Origin: Valencia hispanica
Taxonomy: Eukaryota > Chordata > Actinopteri > Cyprinodontiformes > Valenciidae
Assembly: GCA_963556495.2 (NCBI GenBank)
Contig: OY747702.1
Coordinates: 41,387,680 to 41,451,679, forward strand
DNA length: 64,000 bases
Direction of reading: 5' to 3'
Below are positions 1 to 10,292 of this stretch, piece by piece. Under the pieces are notes generated by a model that worked only from the letters and a program-made list of their open reading frames with translations, had not been told where the DNA came from and did no database searches. Both the position numbers and the translations under genes were made by a program. Within the stretch, counting starts at the first letter, position 1; each line of letters begins with the position of its first letter.

Positions 1-946
1 GGACACGTTTTTTAGTTATCCTCCACTTTTCCCAGTTTACAAAGCTGCAGCGGGTCAGGGAGTCTGGTTTCAGGACAAAAAAAGACAGTGTGTGGGAATT
101 AAAAGAAAATACACGAAGGACAAAGAAATAACCAAATTTACAACAAAAAAAACCCCTCCATCTCCAATAGTGGTCAGGAGAAAATGGGTGTGATGTTGGC
201 CTTGGGTGGGATGAGGAGTTTCTGATAGAACAAGGGCAGGGTGTGTGAAAATCTCCAGATGTATCTGCGGTTTGTGTTTCCCACCGATTTCAGTTGTGTT
301 TTTATATTTTGTGGTGACAGATTTTCTTCTTTTAATTCCCAAGGAACCTGCAGTCCTGAGAGAAAGGCTCACAATTCCACACACCATTTGAATCCGTGTT
401 TAGGTCACACAGCAACCTAAAGTAACAAACATCATTTTATTGTGTTTTTTCCCCCCCCAGAAGAAATCTGCAACTGATTGGTGTGAAATGGCCACCATCT
501 GAAATAAAATGCTCATAAACTTATTTTATTTTATCCGGTCAGAATAGAAACTAAACGTAAAAGATATGAGAAAAGTCAGGGAGGTATATTGAGTGGCCAC
601 TAGATGGTATGATCTGTCGGCTTTGGACGAGCTGACCTAAGATGATTTTATTTGTTAAACATGAATTCAGACTGCAGCACGTCTAAATATCTGTTTAGAA
701 CGCTTAAATGTAGGCTGTAACATGAATGTGGTTCTGACTTTATTTGGGCAGAGCTGGATGTTTTTTTTCTGGGATTCACGTTTCAAAAACCATTTTGAAA
801 TAATCTTTATGAGATGATCAGCAGGCAAACTACCTATTATATAACCATTCTTTCATTTACAAGACATTTGAAGAAGGTCAGTGTTGTCGCATCTCTTAAA
901 AAAATCGTTTTTGTACAACGCACATAAAATAGTAAAAAATATACAC

Positions 947-1020
<74 letters not shown>

Positions 1021-2230
1021 GTCTACATTTCCCCTCAGGATAATTAATAATTTTTTTTAAAATCAGATGCAGCTTCTGTTTGTAAGTGTTAGAAAGGCTT
1101 AATAAACAGAAGTTAAAGTGACAAAATAATTTTACAGGTAAAGAAAAAAAAATTGTCTTCCAAAAATGAGGCAAAAAAAAAAAAAGATTGGCCAAAATAA
1201 AATGTCTTTCAAGAAAGCGTCGATGAAGCAAATCATTTGGATCCTAAATATGCGGTCATTTTTTTAGATCCTGCGCACTTAAACAGGGAGAACCTGTGGT
1301 TTGCAAATGCGTGGATCAGACGCATCATGGTGTAATTTGGGGTAGAAGTTGTGAAAGATAGGTGGTGAAAGGTCCTGATCTTCTAGACAGATGTTTAAAT
1401 CTCTAAATTATGGGATGTAGTTAGTTTGTACATATGGTGTATTCCTGTTTAAAGTCTACAAAAACAAACTATTTAGTTTTCTCTCTCTGTCAAACATCAT
1501 GTCAGGGCGTATTTTACACACATATGCGCCGTGACTTATGATATGACGTTTTGATGATATTTTCCCCACCTTAATTAAAACACCTCACAGTCCACAGTTG
1601 GATTTAGGTTCCTATTATTAGGAACTATGTCCACGTGCTGAGGTCTACCTGTTTTGCTTGTTTTGCTGCGTTGCAGGTTAAACAAAGCACAACAGACCCC
1701 GAGTGATCCGGAAAGCTTCTCCCACTTTGTTCCGTCAATTCTGGACTTGCTTTCCAGTTTAAGGAAACACTCATATTAGACTAGTCTACAGGCAGAGCTG
1801 TCAGAATGATGAAGGGATCACTTTTTAAAAACTGTACGCTTTTATGCAAGGGTGATGCATTTAGGTGATGTGGAGAAAATTGGATAAGTAAAAGCTTTTC
1901 ACATGTGTTTGACTGCGTTCTTGTGATATTAGGTTGTTTAGTTTTTTTTCCCTCTTTGAGCTTTAAAAGGTTTATCCCATAAATACTCGATTCCTACTAT
2001 TTTTGTTTGCTTGACATAATTTCAAATTATCCAACCTTAATCAACGAGCAAAATCCAGGCACGTAAAGAGAGTTTGATCACTGATTTGAATAAATGTTAG
2101 GTTAAAGAAATAGATGTAGATCTAACCTGCTTGTCACTTCAGGGTCCAATAATTTAAGAGAAAAGGCTTCCTTTAAACTTTTCTTAACTTTCCTCCACCC
2201 AATTGAAGGCAGCATTGCGTCATTTATGTA
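1..2230. other. Upstream intergenic sequence
   Basis: AT-rich sequence with no convincing exon. The open frames here are short and run through simple repeats. It holds the AAT microsatellite described separately. A CACTTAA core, the type of site NK-family homeodomains bind, lies at 1276-1282. In other vertebrates BOD1L1 flanks NKX3-2 on this side, but I could not recognise any of it here. Confidence 0.5.
947..1020. repeat. (AAT)n microsatellite
   Basis: About 24 uninterrupted AAT units (74 bp). The long isoleucine run in the minus-strand frame is the translation of this repeat and is not a protein. Confidence 0.97.
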
Positions 2231-2234
2231 GTGA

Positions 2235-2271
2235 CCAATCACGAAAATGGCTTTCCTCCCGTTCAGCCAAT
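2235..2271 (+). promoter_or_regulatory. Paired CCAAT boxes, nkx3-2 promoter
   Basis: Two direct CCAAT pentamers at 2235-2239 and 2267-2271 are spaced 32 bp apart, about three helical turns, and lie roughly 320-360 bp upstream of the nkx3-2 ATG. The flanks (GACCAATCA and AGCCAATAG) fit the NF-Y consensus. No clear TATA box was seen. The transcription start is not visible from sequence alone. Confidence 0.6.
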
Positions 2272-2593
2272 AGGCGTTAGATGGGAGTGGATAATATTCG
2301 CAGGTGAGGCTGTTTGGTTGAAAAAATGAGTAAAAAAGGCCAGAATCTGGAAAGAGTTTGAGCTGATGGCAGACCTATGCGGTGGAGCAGCATCGCGCCA
2401 GCGGGTGTAGCAAAAAACTCCTATTCTTCTGCGGGAATGAACGCAGAACGCAGCGCTGGAGGGTAAAAGTTCAGCCTGAGCAGAACTCTTGCGAGAGAAC
2501 AGCCTAAAATGTGGATGAACTGACATTTTCTCCTCTACCAGGGCTGATTACTCAACTTAAAGACCGAGCAAAGCGTCGCTCCCCTTGGAAAAA

Positions 2594-2966
2594 ATGGCCG
2601 TCCGTGGCAACTCGCTGATGCCTTTTTCCATCCAGGCCATCCTGAACAAAAAGGACAACAGCCGACACTTACCGGAGCTGGACGTATGCTTCTCCAAGGC
2701 GGCGTGTTGGAAAATATTCGGTGAGATGAACGATGGGTCCGGGAGGACCGACGAGGCGTCCTGTGTGGGGACCGAGCAAAAAAGCTACGACTCAGACTCC
2801 GGACTCAGCGACGACAACGACGGGAAGACTCCGGCCATGCGCAAGCCGGAGAGGGACGGAGATCCGGGCTCGGATGTGCCGGAGGAGAGCCTGCAGGAGG
2901 AGACTGACCACGAGTCTGCAGCTGCGGATAACGTAAAGAGTGACAGTGAGCCCAACAATACTACGG
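2594..2966 (+). CDS. nkx3-2: nkx3-2 coding exon 1
   Basis: Encodes residues 1-124 plus the first base of codon 125. Two overlapping GT donors are present, CGG|GTGGGT after 2966 and TGG|GTAGGC after 2970. Only the first keeps the frame into exon 2 (phase 1, G|AC making Asp). Reading on past the donor reaches an in-frame stop at 2972-2974. Confidence 0.92.
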
Positions 2967-3974
2967 GTGGGTAGGCCTTTAAAATATGTAGCCTACATAC
3001 GTGCGTAAAAACATCCGAATATGCCATAACGAATGTTCATGAGGTAAAACGACATTTCTCTTAGTCAAACTGCGTGATAATTGTTTATAATAGCCGTTTT
3101 ATTTAGTGGACAAAGGTGTGCGGAATCCTACCACTCGTTGTAATCGTGGAAATATAGGACATTGGACCTAATTTGCAAAAACCTCCCTACATCCTGTTCG
3201 CTTTTACGCACGACTTGCTGTCTATTTACGCACGATTGTAAATGGATAGCCTGGCCCATTTTGAAGTTCTTGCCTATCCAATTTATGTTTCTTGAAATAA
3301 TATTTATTATTATTGTAAGATAGAATCGCGGAGTGCATACGACATTGTTTTTATTTTTATTTTTGAATATTCTACAAATCCGGATAAATTGGAGATGTTT
3401 CCTCATATCTGAATGCGGATTTTAACAAGATTATCTGGTGCAGTTAATTTCCCTTGCGTTAACAAATGATTTGTTTGCAAATTGAAGGACCTAAATGATT
3501 GCTGAATATCTGAAATCACATGCGCGTCCACTTTTTGTGCCTTCTGCAGACTCCAGCAACCTTGACGAGAAGAGCCTGGAGCAGCCCAAGCAGCGGAAGA
3601 AGCGCTCCAGAGCCGCCTTCTCCCACGCACAGGTCTTCGAGCTGGAGCGCCGTTTCAACCACCAGCGGTACCTCTCCGGACCGGAGCGGGCGGACCTGGC
3701 GGCCTCTCTGAAGCTAACAGAGACTCAGGTTAAGATCTGGTTCCAGAACCGCCGTTACAAGACGAAACGCCGGCAGATGGCCGCAGACTTGATGGCATCC
3801 ACCCCGGCGGCCAAGAAGGTGGCGGTGAAGGTTCTAGTGCGGGACGACCAGAGACAGTACGGCCCCGGGGAGATCCTGCGGCCCCCGCTGCTGTCCCTGC
3901 AACCATCCTACTATTACCCCTATGCATACTGCCTCCCTGCGTGGACACTGTCTGCGTGTGCGGGGAATCAGTGA
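2594..3974 (+). CDS. nkx3-2: NK3 homeobox 2 homeodomain transcription factor (two exons)
   Basis: Joined exons 2594-2966 and 3550-3974 give 265 residues. Nkx3-2 (Bapx1) is a nuclear transcriptional repressor acting in jaw-joint, sclerotome and cartilage development. Visible features: an EH1/TN-type repressor motif near residues 8-17 ([10 protein letters not shown]); a conserved LDVCF...ACWKIFGEM block at 29-45; an acidic [12 protein letters not shown] stretch at 65-76; and a 60-residue homeodomain at about 141-200 (nt 3597-3776) with WFQNRRYK. The tyrosine at homeodomain position 54 is diagnostic of the NK-2/NK-3 class. The [12 protein letters not shown] segment and the tyrosine-rich tail ([11 protein letters not shown]) after it separate Nkx3-2 from Nkx3-1. 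The ATG at 2594 has a strong Kozak context (A at -3, G at +4). rab28 lies downstream, as in other vertebrates. Confidence 0.97.
2967..3549 (+). other. nkx3-2 intron
   Basis: A single 583-bp GT-AG intron, placed just before the homeodomain exon. It contains three of the five TTTACGCAC motif copies noted in this locus (3001-3010 reverse, 3202-3211, 3225-3233). No other element was recognised. Confidence 0.85.
3550..3974 (+). CDS. nkx3-2: nkx3-2 coding exon 2 (homeodomain)
   Basis: The acceptor CCTTCTGCAG ends at 3549 after a pyrimidine-rich tract. The exon codes for the rest of the protein from Asp125, including the whole homeodomain, and ends with TGA at 3972-3974 after ...ACAGNQ. Confidence 0.95.
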
Positions 3975-5040
3975 GGACCCTGAGACTTTTATTTATTATT
4001 CATTTGATTGCTTCTCTTCACGGGAACCAACATAACTTTTCCTCTGCCGTTTTTTTCTGACAAGAAGAAGGGGCCTGAGGGGACTGTAAATCAGCTCCGT
4101 GTCCCTGATTTGGCATCGGGGCGTTCCTAGACCTCTTTTTTTTTTTTTTTTACACTCAAATACTTTAAATAATGTTTTAGTAAAAGTCTGTGTCTGACCT
4201 GCAGATGTTCTTATAAACTATCTGGAACAAAATGAAGAACTGAGTTAGATAACTCTATCGCAATGCTGGGACCCCCTCAAGGACCCTATAAACTTAAAAT
4301 GACACCTTATACTATTTTACATGCGCCTTCCTACCTCTGCAGTGATTGGAAATAGGTATGATTCCGTTGACATAAAAAAAACTCTGTTAGAGATTGTGTA
4401 TTTTTATTTTTGCTGTGTTTTTAAAAGGTAAGATATTTAAGCACTTTTGAGCATATTTGTCATATTTTTCTGCGTGTAAAATGCATGCAGTGCGCATGTT
4501 CGGGGTCAGACGGAAAAGAGACGGCTTGCGGGACCTTGGAGTGGCACGAAGTGACTTCTGACTGATATATGCATGTTTTTGTGTTGAATGTCTGTTTAGG
4601 TCGAATAACATTAAAACATATCAGGCATTATTTGTTGCATCTGAATGCGGTTTTTGTTTTGCCTTTTTTTAGTGGGCGTAATGTATGAATCGATGAACAT
4701 TTCCAACATTTTGGTGCGCTTTTCACTTTTTACGCACACATTAATTTGCAGCGTGGACAGGTAAAATGTACGCATGATCAGTAATACTAATTACCTGCTC
4801 TTTATCTTGCCCTCTTTAGTTTAATAGATAAACACCTGAAGCGACCTGTACACGTTGGAATAATTTGGTTAATTCATTTCCATGCCTTGAACTGGTTTCT
4901 CTGTGTTTCCACCACTGACAAAACGAAACAAACACAAAATCCATTGGCTTTGACATAAAAAACAAAAGCAGTGATTTACTTAGCAAATAAAGTGTATTTC
5001 ATTTCACCCTCTCGTCTCTTTATAATATCACCCCTCGGAG
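3975..5040 (+). other. nkx3-2 3' flank and probable 3' UTR
   Basis: AT-rich, with a poly-T run near 4134-4151 and no ORF of note. The first AATAAA hexamer I see is within GCAAATAAAG at about 4985, which would give a 3' UTR near 1 kb. The end of the transcript is not proven. A TTTTACGCAC motif lies at 4728-4737. Confidence 0.4.
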
Positions 5041-5740
5041 ATTTTATTTCACCTGAGCCATAGTGGCTTTCCTCCTGTCAAAGCATGATGAATAGCTTTG
5101 TGATTCCCGTACAGGCCGAACTGACAGCTACCTTTAAGGCTGTATGTCAACACAAGCAGAGGAGTATTCCGGGGTTAAGGAGGCCCATGTCATTGCTCCT
5201 ACATTTAGGAAGAAAGAATAGGCTTCTCGTTGTGCCCTCTGAGCAGGCTTTTTTTCCTTCATGCTAAAACAAAAATTATTAAATCCATCTTTCTTCATGG
5301 TTTGATGTCTTTATATCGAACTGAAATATTGCAAGAGTGCTGCATTGCTGTTCTGTGTATATTTACAGCTTGGGTGTTAAGTTGGGATCAGAAGGGAGCT
5401 GCCTTGCAACACTCCCTCACCTCTGGCCTTGTAAAAGCCTTTTCAATCCCTTACAGCCACTGCTTGAGAGCGTTGGACTGCACAATCCACTTAACATTGT
5501 CTGTGTCAGATGTATACGCACCAACTGTTTCCTTTCATTTTTATTGCGCAACAGTTTTACGCACCGCTATGTCTTAAATCTGATCTGTTTGATGCAGGCA
5601 TGCGATCCAGAGCAGCCAACGCATCCTTGGCTGCTCCGGATTTCGACATGACAGTGATAGTGAGGAGAGGACCGTCCCACATATACTTTACCTTTCATAC
5701 CTGCATGTGTCTATATCTGATTCAGAGGGACGTATAGCAG
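5041..5740. promoter_or_regulatory. Candidate conserved enhancer block between nkx3-2 and rab28
   Basis: Repeat-free, less AT-rich than its surroundings. It contains TGACAG/CTGTCA (MEIS/TGIF-type) sites at 5075-5080, 5122-5127 and 5649-5654, an NK-type CACTTAA at 5488-5494 and a TTTTACGCAC at 5555-5564. The small plus-strand ORFs here overlap in several frames and resemble no family. A jaw-joint enhancer of nkx3.2 shared by jawed vertebrates is known near this gene. Whether this block is that element cannot be told without alignment. Confidence 0.3.
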
Positions 5741-6940
5741 TTGGCCTTCCTTTCAGCCTTGTATTTAAAACGCAAACACCCCTATTAGAGTCCATTAACT
5801 TCCTGTGGCCCCCCGTTAATTCTTTATTGCGTAAAACGCTTTATATTGTGGGGTAATAATAGGATAATCTGAACGATAAATCCATAGATTCGCTTTGCAA
5901 ATAAAAGGAACTGCTTTTTACATTCATAAAAAAAATGTTTTCAGGACATTTACGGTCTTCAATTCTTGGTCAAAATATTTTTAATGTAGGATTATTATTC
6001 CTTGCTTCGTTTAAGACACATAGTGCAGTATTTCCAAAAACAAAAAAACACAATAATAAACAACACTGACTAGTTTGGTTTATGTGTTTATCCTACCCTC
6101 TTTTGTGGTGTTAAACAATAATTAAATTCAATTCCATTTAAATCCTCCAGATTATTGTTGATTCTGTTTAACGTGCTCAATTTGGCGCATCATGAGCCTG
6201 GGTTTACATACCCAAAATGTTTGTTTATTATAACGTGTTGAAATGATGAAAGAGGGATAGAAATCACATAGTTGTTTTACTGCTCATTATTATGTGTCTT
6301 TTTTATGTCCTTTTCAACACGTGGAGCATAAAAACGCACAACGTGAACTGGATTGTGAATGTTTCCTTTATCCTTGCGCATTTAGTTGAATCTCTGTCTT
6401 ATTCTATTTAATGGGTGAAAATCTTAATAATTATTTAAACTAACTTATATAATACAGTCAACTGGATTTAAGAGTCCTGTTTTTTATTTTCGACTTGGTA
6501 ATGCAGCCTATTGACCGAGCGCCACAAAGAGAAATGTCTAAGAGAAAAGGCAATCAAGTGTGAAATAAGCAATAGTTTCTGTCCAAATGTTTTATTGAAT
6601 ATCTACAGACTTTTTAAATCAATTTTGATCAGTTTTGAATATTGGTTTGTTTTTATAGAATCGGTTGTTTGTAAGTAAATCGGTTCCGAATAAAATAATG
6701 ACAAGTTGCAGGAGAATGATAGTTTTTGAAATGATAGATCTCAGTTCGTATTCATCACTCTTCGTAAAACGGCCTTTAACCTATATTCCGCCCGTGTAAA
6801 CTTACTATAGGCCTACCCGCTGCAGACCCAAAACACAGGTTGTCTAATTCTTGTTTGTTATTGTAAATTGTCGTTTATTTACTCTCTATTATCAAGTTTA
6901 GATTTAAGCTTTTAAAACTGATTTCATTACGCTCTGAAGC

Positions 6941-7111
6941 TTTCCTTTCCTTTCCTTTCCTTTCCTTTCCTTTCCTTTCCTTTCCTTTCCTTTCCTTTCC
7001 TTTCCTTTCCTTTCCTTTCCTTTCCTTTCCTTTCCTTTCCTTTCCTTTCCTTTCCTTTCCTTTCCTTTCCTTTCCTTTCCTTTCCTTTCCTTTCCTTTCC
7101 TTTCCTTTCCT
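6941..7111. repeat. (TTTCC)n pentanucleotide satellite
   Basis: About 34 near-perfect tandem TTTCC units, 171 bp, giving a pure homopurine strand opposite a homopyrimidine strand. The KERKG repeat proteins read on the minus strand are artefacts of this repeat. Confidence 0.97.
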
Positions 7112-7439
7112 TAGGAGCAGATTCCACTTCATCCCCCGTGATTCAACCTCTGGACCACACGGATCACACTTCTGTCTGCAAAACAGCTGGAGGGTTTAAA
7201 AAGAGCTACACCCAGAGCTCTCCCCATAAAACGGAGAGCGACATTTTATTTTTATTTATTTAATAAATTGGAGGGGAAAATATTGGTGGACATCACCCAT
7301 TAAGTTACGGTGTGATTATTTTACGGTTTACAGATTTAGATAAATATTTGTGTCCTAACAGTCATAATTTTAAAGATTTTTTTCTAAACTTTAACTACAA
7401 ATTAGTGATTTGAGTTGAATTTAGATATGCATATTACTT

Positions 7440-7516
7440 AATATAATTTGCACCTTTTTGTATTGTAAAGCGTCTTGAGAGGATATTTATTGTAATTTGG
7501 CCGTATATAAAAAGAA
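7440..7516 (+). mobile_element. LINE 3' tail relic (L2-like)
   Basis: The words TTGTAAAGCGTCTTGAGA and CCGTATATAAAAA match the common ending of fish L2-type LINEs (TGTAAAGCGCTTTGAGA...GCGCTATATAAA). There is no coding part. Confidence 0.5.
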
Positions 7517-9822
7517 AGAAAATAGAGAACATTTTTTTACTGGAATGCAAAATTTGGAACTGCTATTTACTAACAATTTAAGCGAAACAATAATATATAA
7601 ATGGTCTAAAATCATTGCATTACAACACTATGTAATGACAAATCTCTCTAGATTAAGCTGCTACAAGTTATTGCAAAATATTTGTCTTTGCAATACCTGA
7701 AGGATTTATAAAAAGCCTCTGTATATTTACTCTCTATTGGGCTAAAATCTTTCAGAATGACCTGTGAGTTTATAGTTCTCTTTAGACGTGATTCTGATGT
7801 GTGAGCCTGTGTGATTTCATTGAGATGAAGCAAATCCTTTTCATAAAAAGCACCCTAAAGAATTTCTTCCACAGCTTGGCACCTGGTTTTACAATCAACG
7901 TGATGACTTCAAGACACTTTGTTGAGATCGTCAAAGTTTTCAGTTCAAAACCTACTTTATAAACTTGTTTTTTTTTCACCAACACTTGATAAATGTTAAA
8001 CTAAAGCAAACATAAATGATGTTTTACTAACCTGATCTGTTAAAAGTAAAGTTTTAAATGTCAGTGCCTATTCCTGATGAAAGTCCAAGTCAACAAAGAT
8101 ACACTTGGAAGATGTTGGGGTGGTGACCTGAGAAATAAATTATATTATTCACTTAGATTGGTTGTTATATATCATGGTGTTAATACCCCTTATTTAGTAA
8201 ACATCTATATTTGGTAAATTACTTAGTTGTTAGGGTGATTATTGGCGTCTAGTTACATGTATTAAAAGCATGCAATCTAAATAGAATATCTTACCTTTTT
8301 GAATCAGAATGCTGATTTATTTCAACGACACGCATAGCATTGGTATATCTTTGCAATGGTTCAATACAAAACATCAATATGTATTACTGGCATGCCTTGG
8401 AAAGGTTTTCAAATGTGGTGGCCAGATGGGGACCACTGATGGTCTAGGGATGGAACAACAAAACCAAACAACCAAAATTAAAGGAGTTTTATTAAGACAT
8501 TGTCATTAATGGGTGAGAAGGGGCTTGGGTTACAGTAGGAGTCGGAGGCAAGTATTCAAAGTATTGAAGAGGGCAGTACTGAGGGACAAGCGCACCCCCT
8601 CAGACATATGAAAGTATAAATCATGTTGTAAATAGATGCAGTGTGCACACTCTCTCAAATTCATATTTAAGGAAACACTGTCTTCCAAAAGGGGCATTTA
8701 GTGCAGTTGTTTCAGAATTCACTTTCTGTTTAATTGCAGATAAGCCCTGTACTCCTTGGAATTTGGACATATTTTGAAAGGGGGAGAATACAAATACAGT
8801 GATGACACAACTGTTTTAATCCACCCATTTCTGACCCATTTACACACTAGGCTGCCATCAGGATGGGAACACACAAGCATCTGGACAAACACCTTAATAT
8901 AAATTCCACTTATGCACTGAAGTCACTTCAGTGAATAATAGCGCTTTATTTAGATTGTCCAAGGTCTGATTTTTGGGTTAAAATGTGTGTATTCTTTAAT
9001 TTACTGATTTTATAATAGCTAAATTTTATATTACCATGTTTTACTACAGAATATTGAGAGAATGAGAAGTTTTTTCAGCGTTATTATTCCATTGTTGTAC
9101 ATGGCAATACCTTTTATTGAACGGAACTGAATGAACTAAATTTAGTCATCTTCAAAGTCAAGCTGAAATGTATCCCTGATGCACCTTAAGGGTTTTCAAA
9201 AGGGATGACAAGGTGTGGTTCACTAATGATCACTAATAAAACCAAAAACCATAAAATAATTTCTTGGCTTTTACTACTGTCATGAATCACGTTTCAAAGT
9301 GACGTGCTAAAAAAAAACTAAAGATAAAAGGGACATAATATTAAATAAATTCTTGATTTTCATTCACCTGTCATCAATTTATATAAACATGTCATCCATA
9401 TCAGACTGAGCAGACCGGGCATTACATTGGTTGCGACACTCATAGGCTATATTTAAGTTGGATGTGAATTTTTAATTTAGCCTAATATTTATTATCTAGG
9501 TAAGATATATTAACACTTTCGCCAATATTTTATCAAACCGAAATAACCAGCGAGCAAAGGACATTTTATGATGTAATCGAGTCCTTACAGCCTTGATAAA
9601 TGGCCGTACTTGGACTAAACTGTCTGTAAAAACTCTAATGATTAAATGTTTACCACAATAACTTCATGAAAAGCACTGCTATTGCAGCAATCATTTAAAA
9701 ATACGTAGTAGTTAACATAGGTGATCTCGGGAAGAATGTGATTTTAAGTTACAATCCGTAGGATGTAATTGTTCTGTACTTTTATTTGCTTTTTAAGTTT
9801 TTACTCCTTCACTCTGTCTCTC

Positions 9823-9849
9823 GTTATCATGGCAACGACAACACGTCAC
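9823..9849. promoter_or_regulatory. RFX X-box with adjacent CRE-like site, rab28 promoter
   Basis: GTTATCATGGCAAC at 9823-9836 matches the palindromic RFX X-box (GTTNCCATGGNAAC) at all but one position. CACGTCAC follows at 9842-9849 (reverse GTGACGTG, CRE-like). The X-box ends about 380 bp upstream of the rab28 ATG. RFX factors drive ciliary genes, and Rab28 is a ciliary GTPase. Confidence 0.7.
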
Positions 9850-9879
9850 ACACAGCACAGCACAGACTGGACCGCACAG

Positions 9880-10217
9880 GACGATTCTGTTTCCGGTTCG
9901 AGCCGTCTCCAGTGAACACAAAGGGCTTCATGGAGATTCCGACCGCGTTCACGGACTGACATGCCAATCCGTGGCTTCGAGGGTGTTTTTTCTCGGAGCC
10001 TGTTTTCAGGAGGGAAGCGGTCGGGGCAGCTGTGCCGCTCAGCGGAAGAAACCGACCGGAGAGCAGCTGCAGCCTGCGTTTGTGGAGTCAAAATGGCGTC
10101 TGGTTCTCCAGTCGACTCGGCTTTAATCCGTCTGTGATTACTCCGACAGCCGGACAGCGACCTGTAACTGGTTACCGGGGCGTTTCGGACTCACGCGGTT
10201 AGAGCACAGGCACTGCC
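9880..10217 (+). promoter_or_regulatory. GC-rich rab28 promoter / 5' UTR with upstream ATGs
   Basis: A GC- and CpG-rich block stands out from the AT-rich flanks and leads into exon 1. Upstream ATGs are at 9930 (10 codons with stop) and 10093 (15 codons, stop 10135-10137). The second has a strong Kozak context, AAAATGGCG, which also resembles a YY1 site (AANATGGCG), so it may mark the start-site region rather than a translated uORF. No TATA box. Confidence 0.6.
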
Positions 10218-10292
10218 ATGTCGGACTCGGAGGAGGACAGCCAGGACAAGCAGCTTAAAATTGTAGTGGTTGGAGACGGAGCATGTGGGAAG
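10218..10292 (+). CDS. rab28: rab28 coding exon 1
   Basis: Encodes residues 1-25 ([20 protein letters not shown]...GK), ending inside the P-loop so that intron 1 splits GK from TS. Donor AAG|GTGAGA, phase 0. Human RAB28 begins almost identically. The P-loop has Cys23 where human has Ser. Confidence 0.95.

Larger units (their letters stand above)
3001..5564. promoter_or_regulatory. Cluster of TTTTACGCAC motifs around nkx3-2
   Basis: Exact TTTTACGCAC occurs at 3001-3010 (reverse strand), 3202-3211, 4728-4737 and 5555-5564. ATTTACGCAC lies at 3224-3233 and a near copy (TTTTACGCA, reverse) at about 5828-5836. A 10-mer is expected about 0.005 times in 2.6 kb of random sequence on both strands. 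Function is unknown; clustering around a developmental gene suggests a binding site or a locally amplified word. Confidence 0.45.
5741..9780. other. nkx3-2/rab28 intergenic sequence
   Basis: AT-rich non-coding sequence with no host exon recognised. It contains the TTTCC satellite (6941-7111) and a LINE-type 3' tail (about 7440-7516). Remaining ORFs are short and unrelated to known families. Confidence 0.5.

Noticed and set aside
2971..2972. Second GT donor (TGG|GTAGGC) of nkx3-2 exon 1
   Set aside because: Using it adds four bases and shifts the frame before the homeodomain.
3495..3549. In-frame ATG upstream of nkx3-2 exon 2
   Set aside because: This is intron sequence before the CCTTCTGCAG acceptor. 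The joined frame from exon 1 explains the conserved N-terminus better.
6875..7132. Lys/Glu/Arg/Gly repeat proteins on the minus strand
   Set aside because: Direct translation of the TTTCC satellite. A 5-bp unit gives a 5-residue repeat in every frame.
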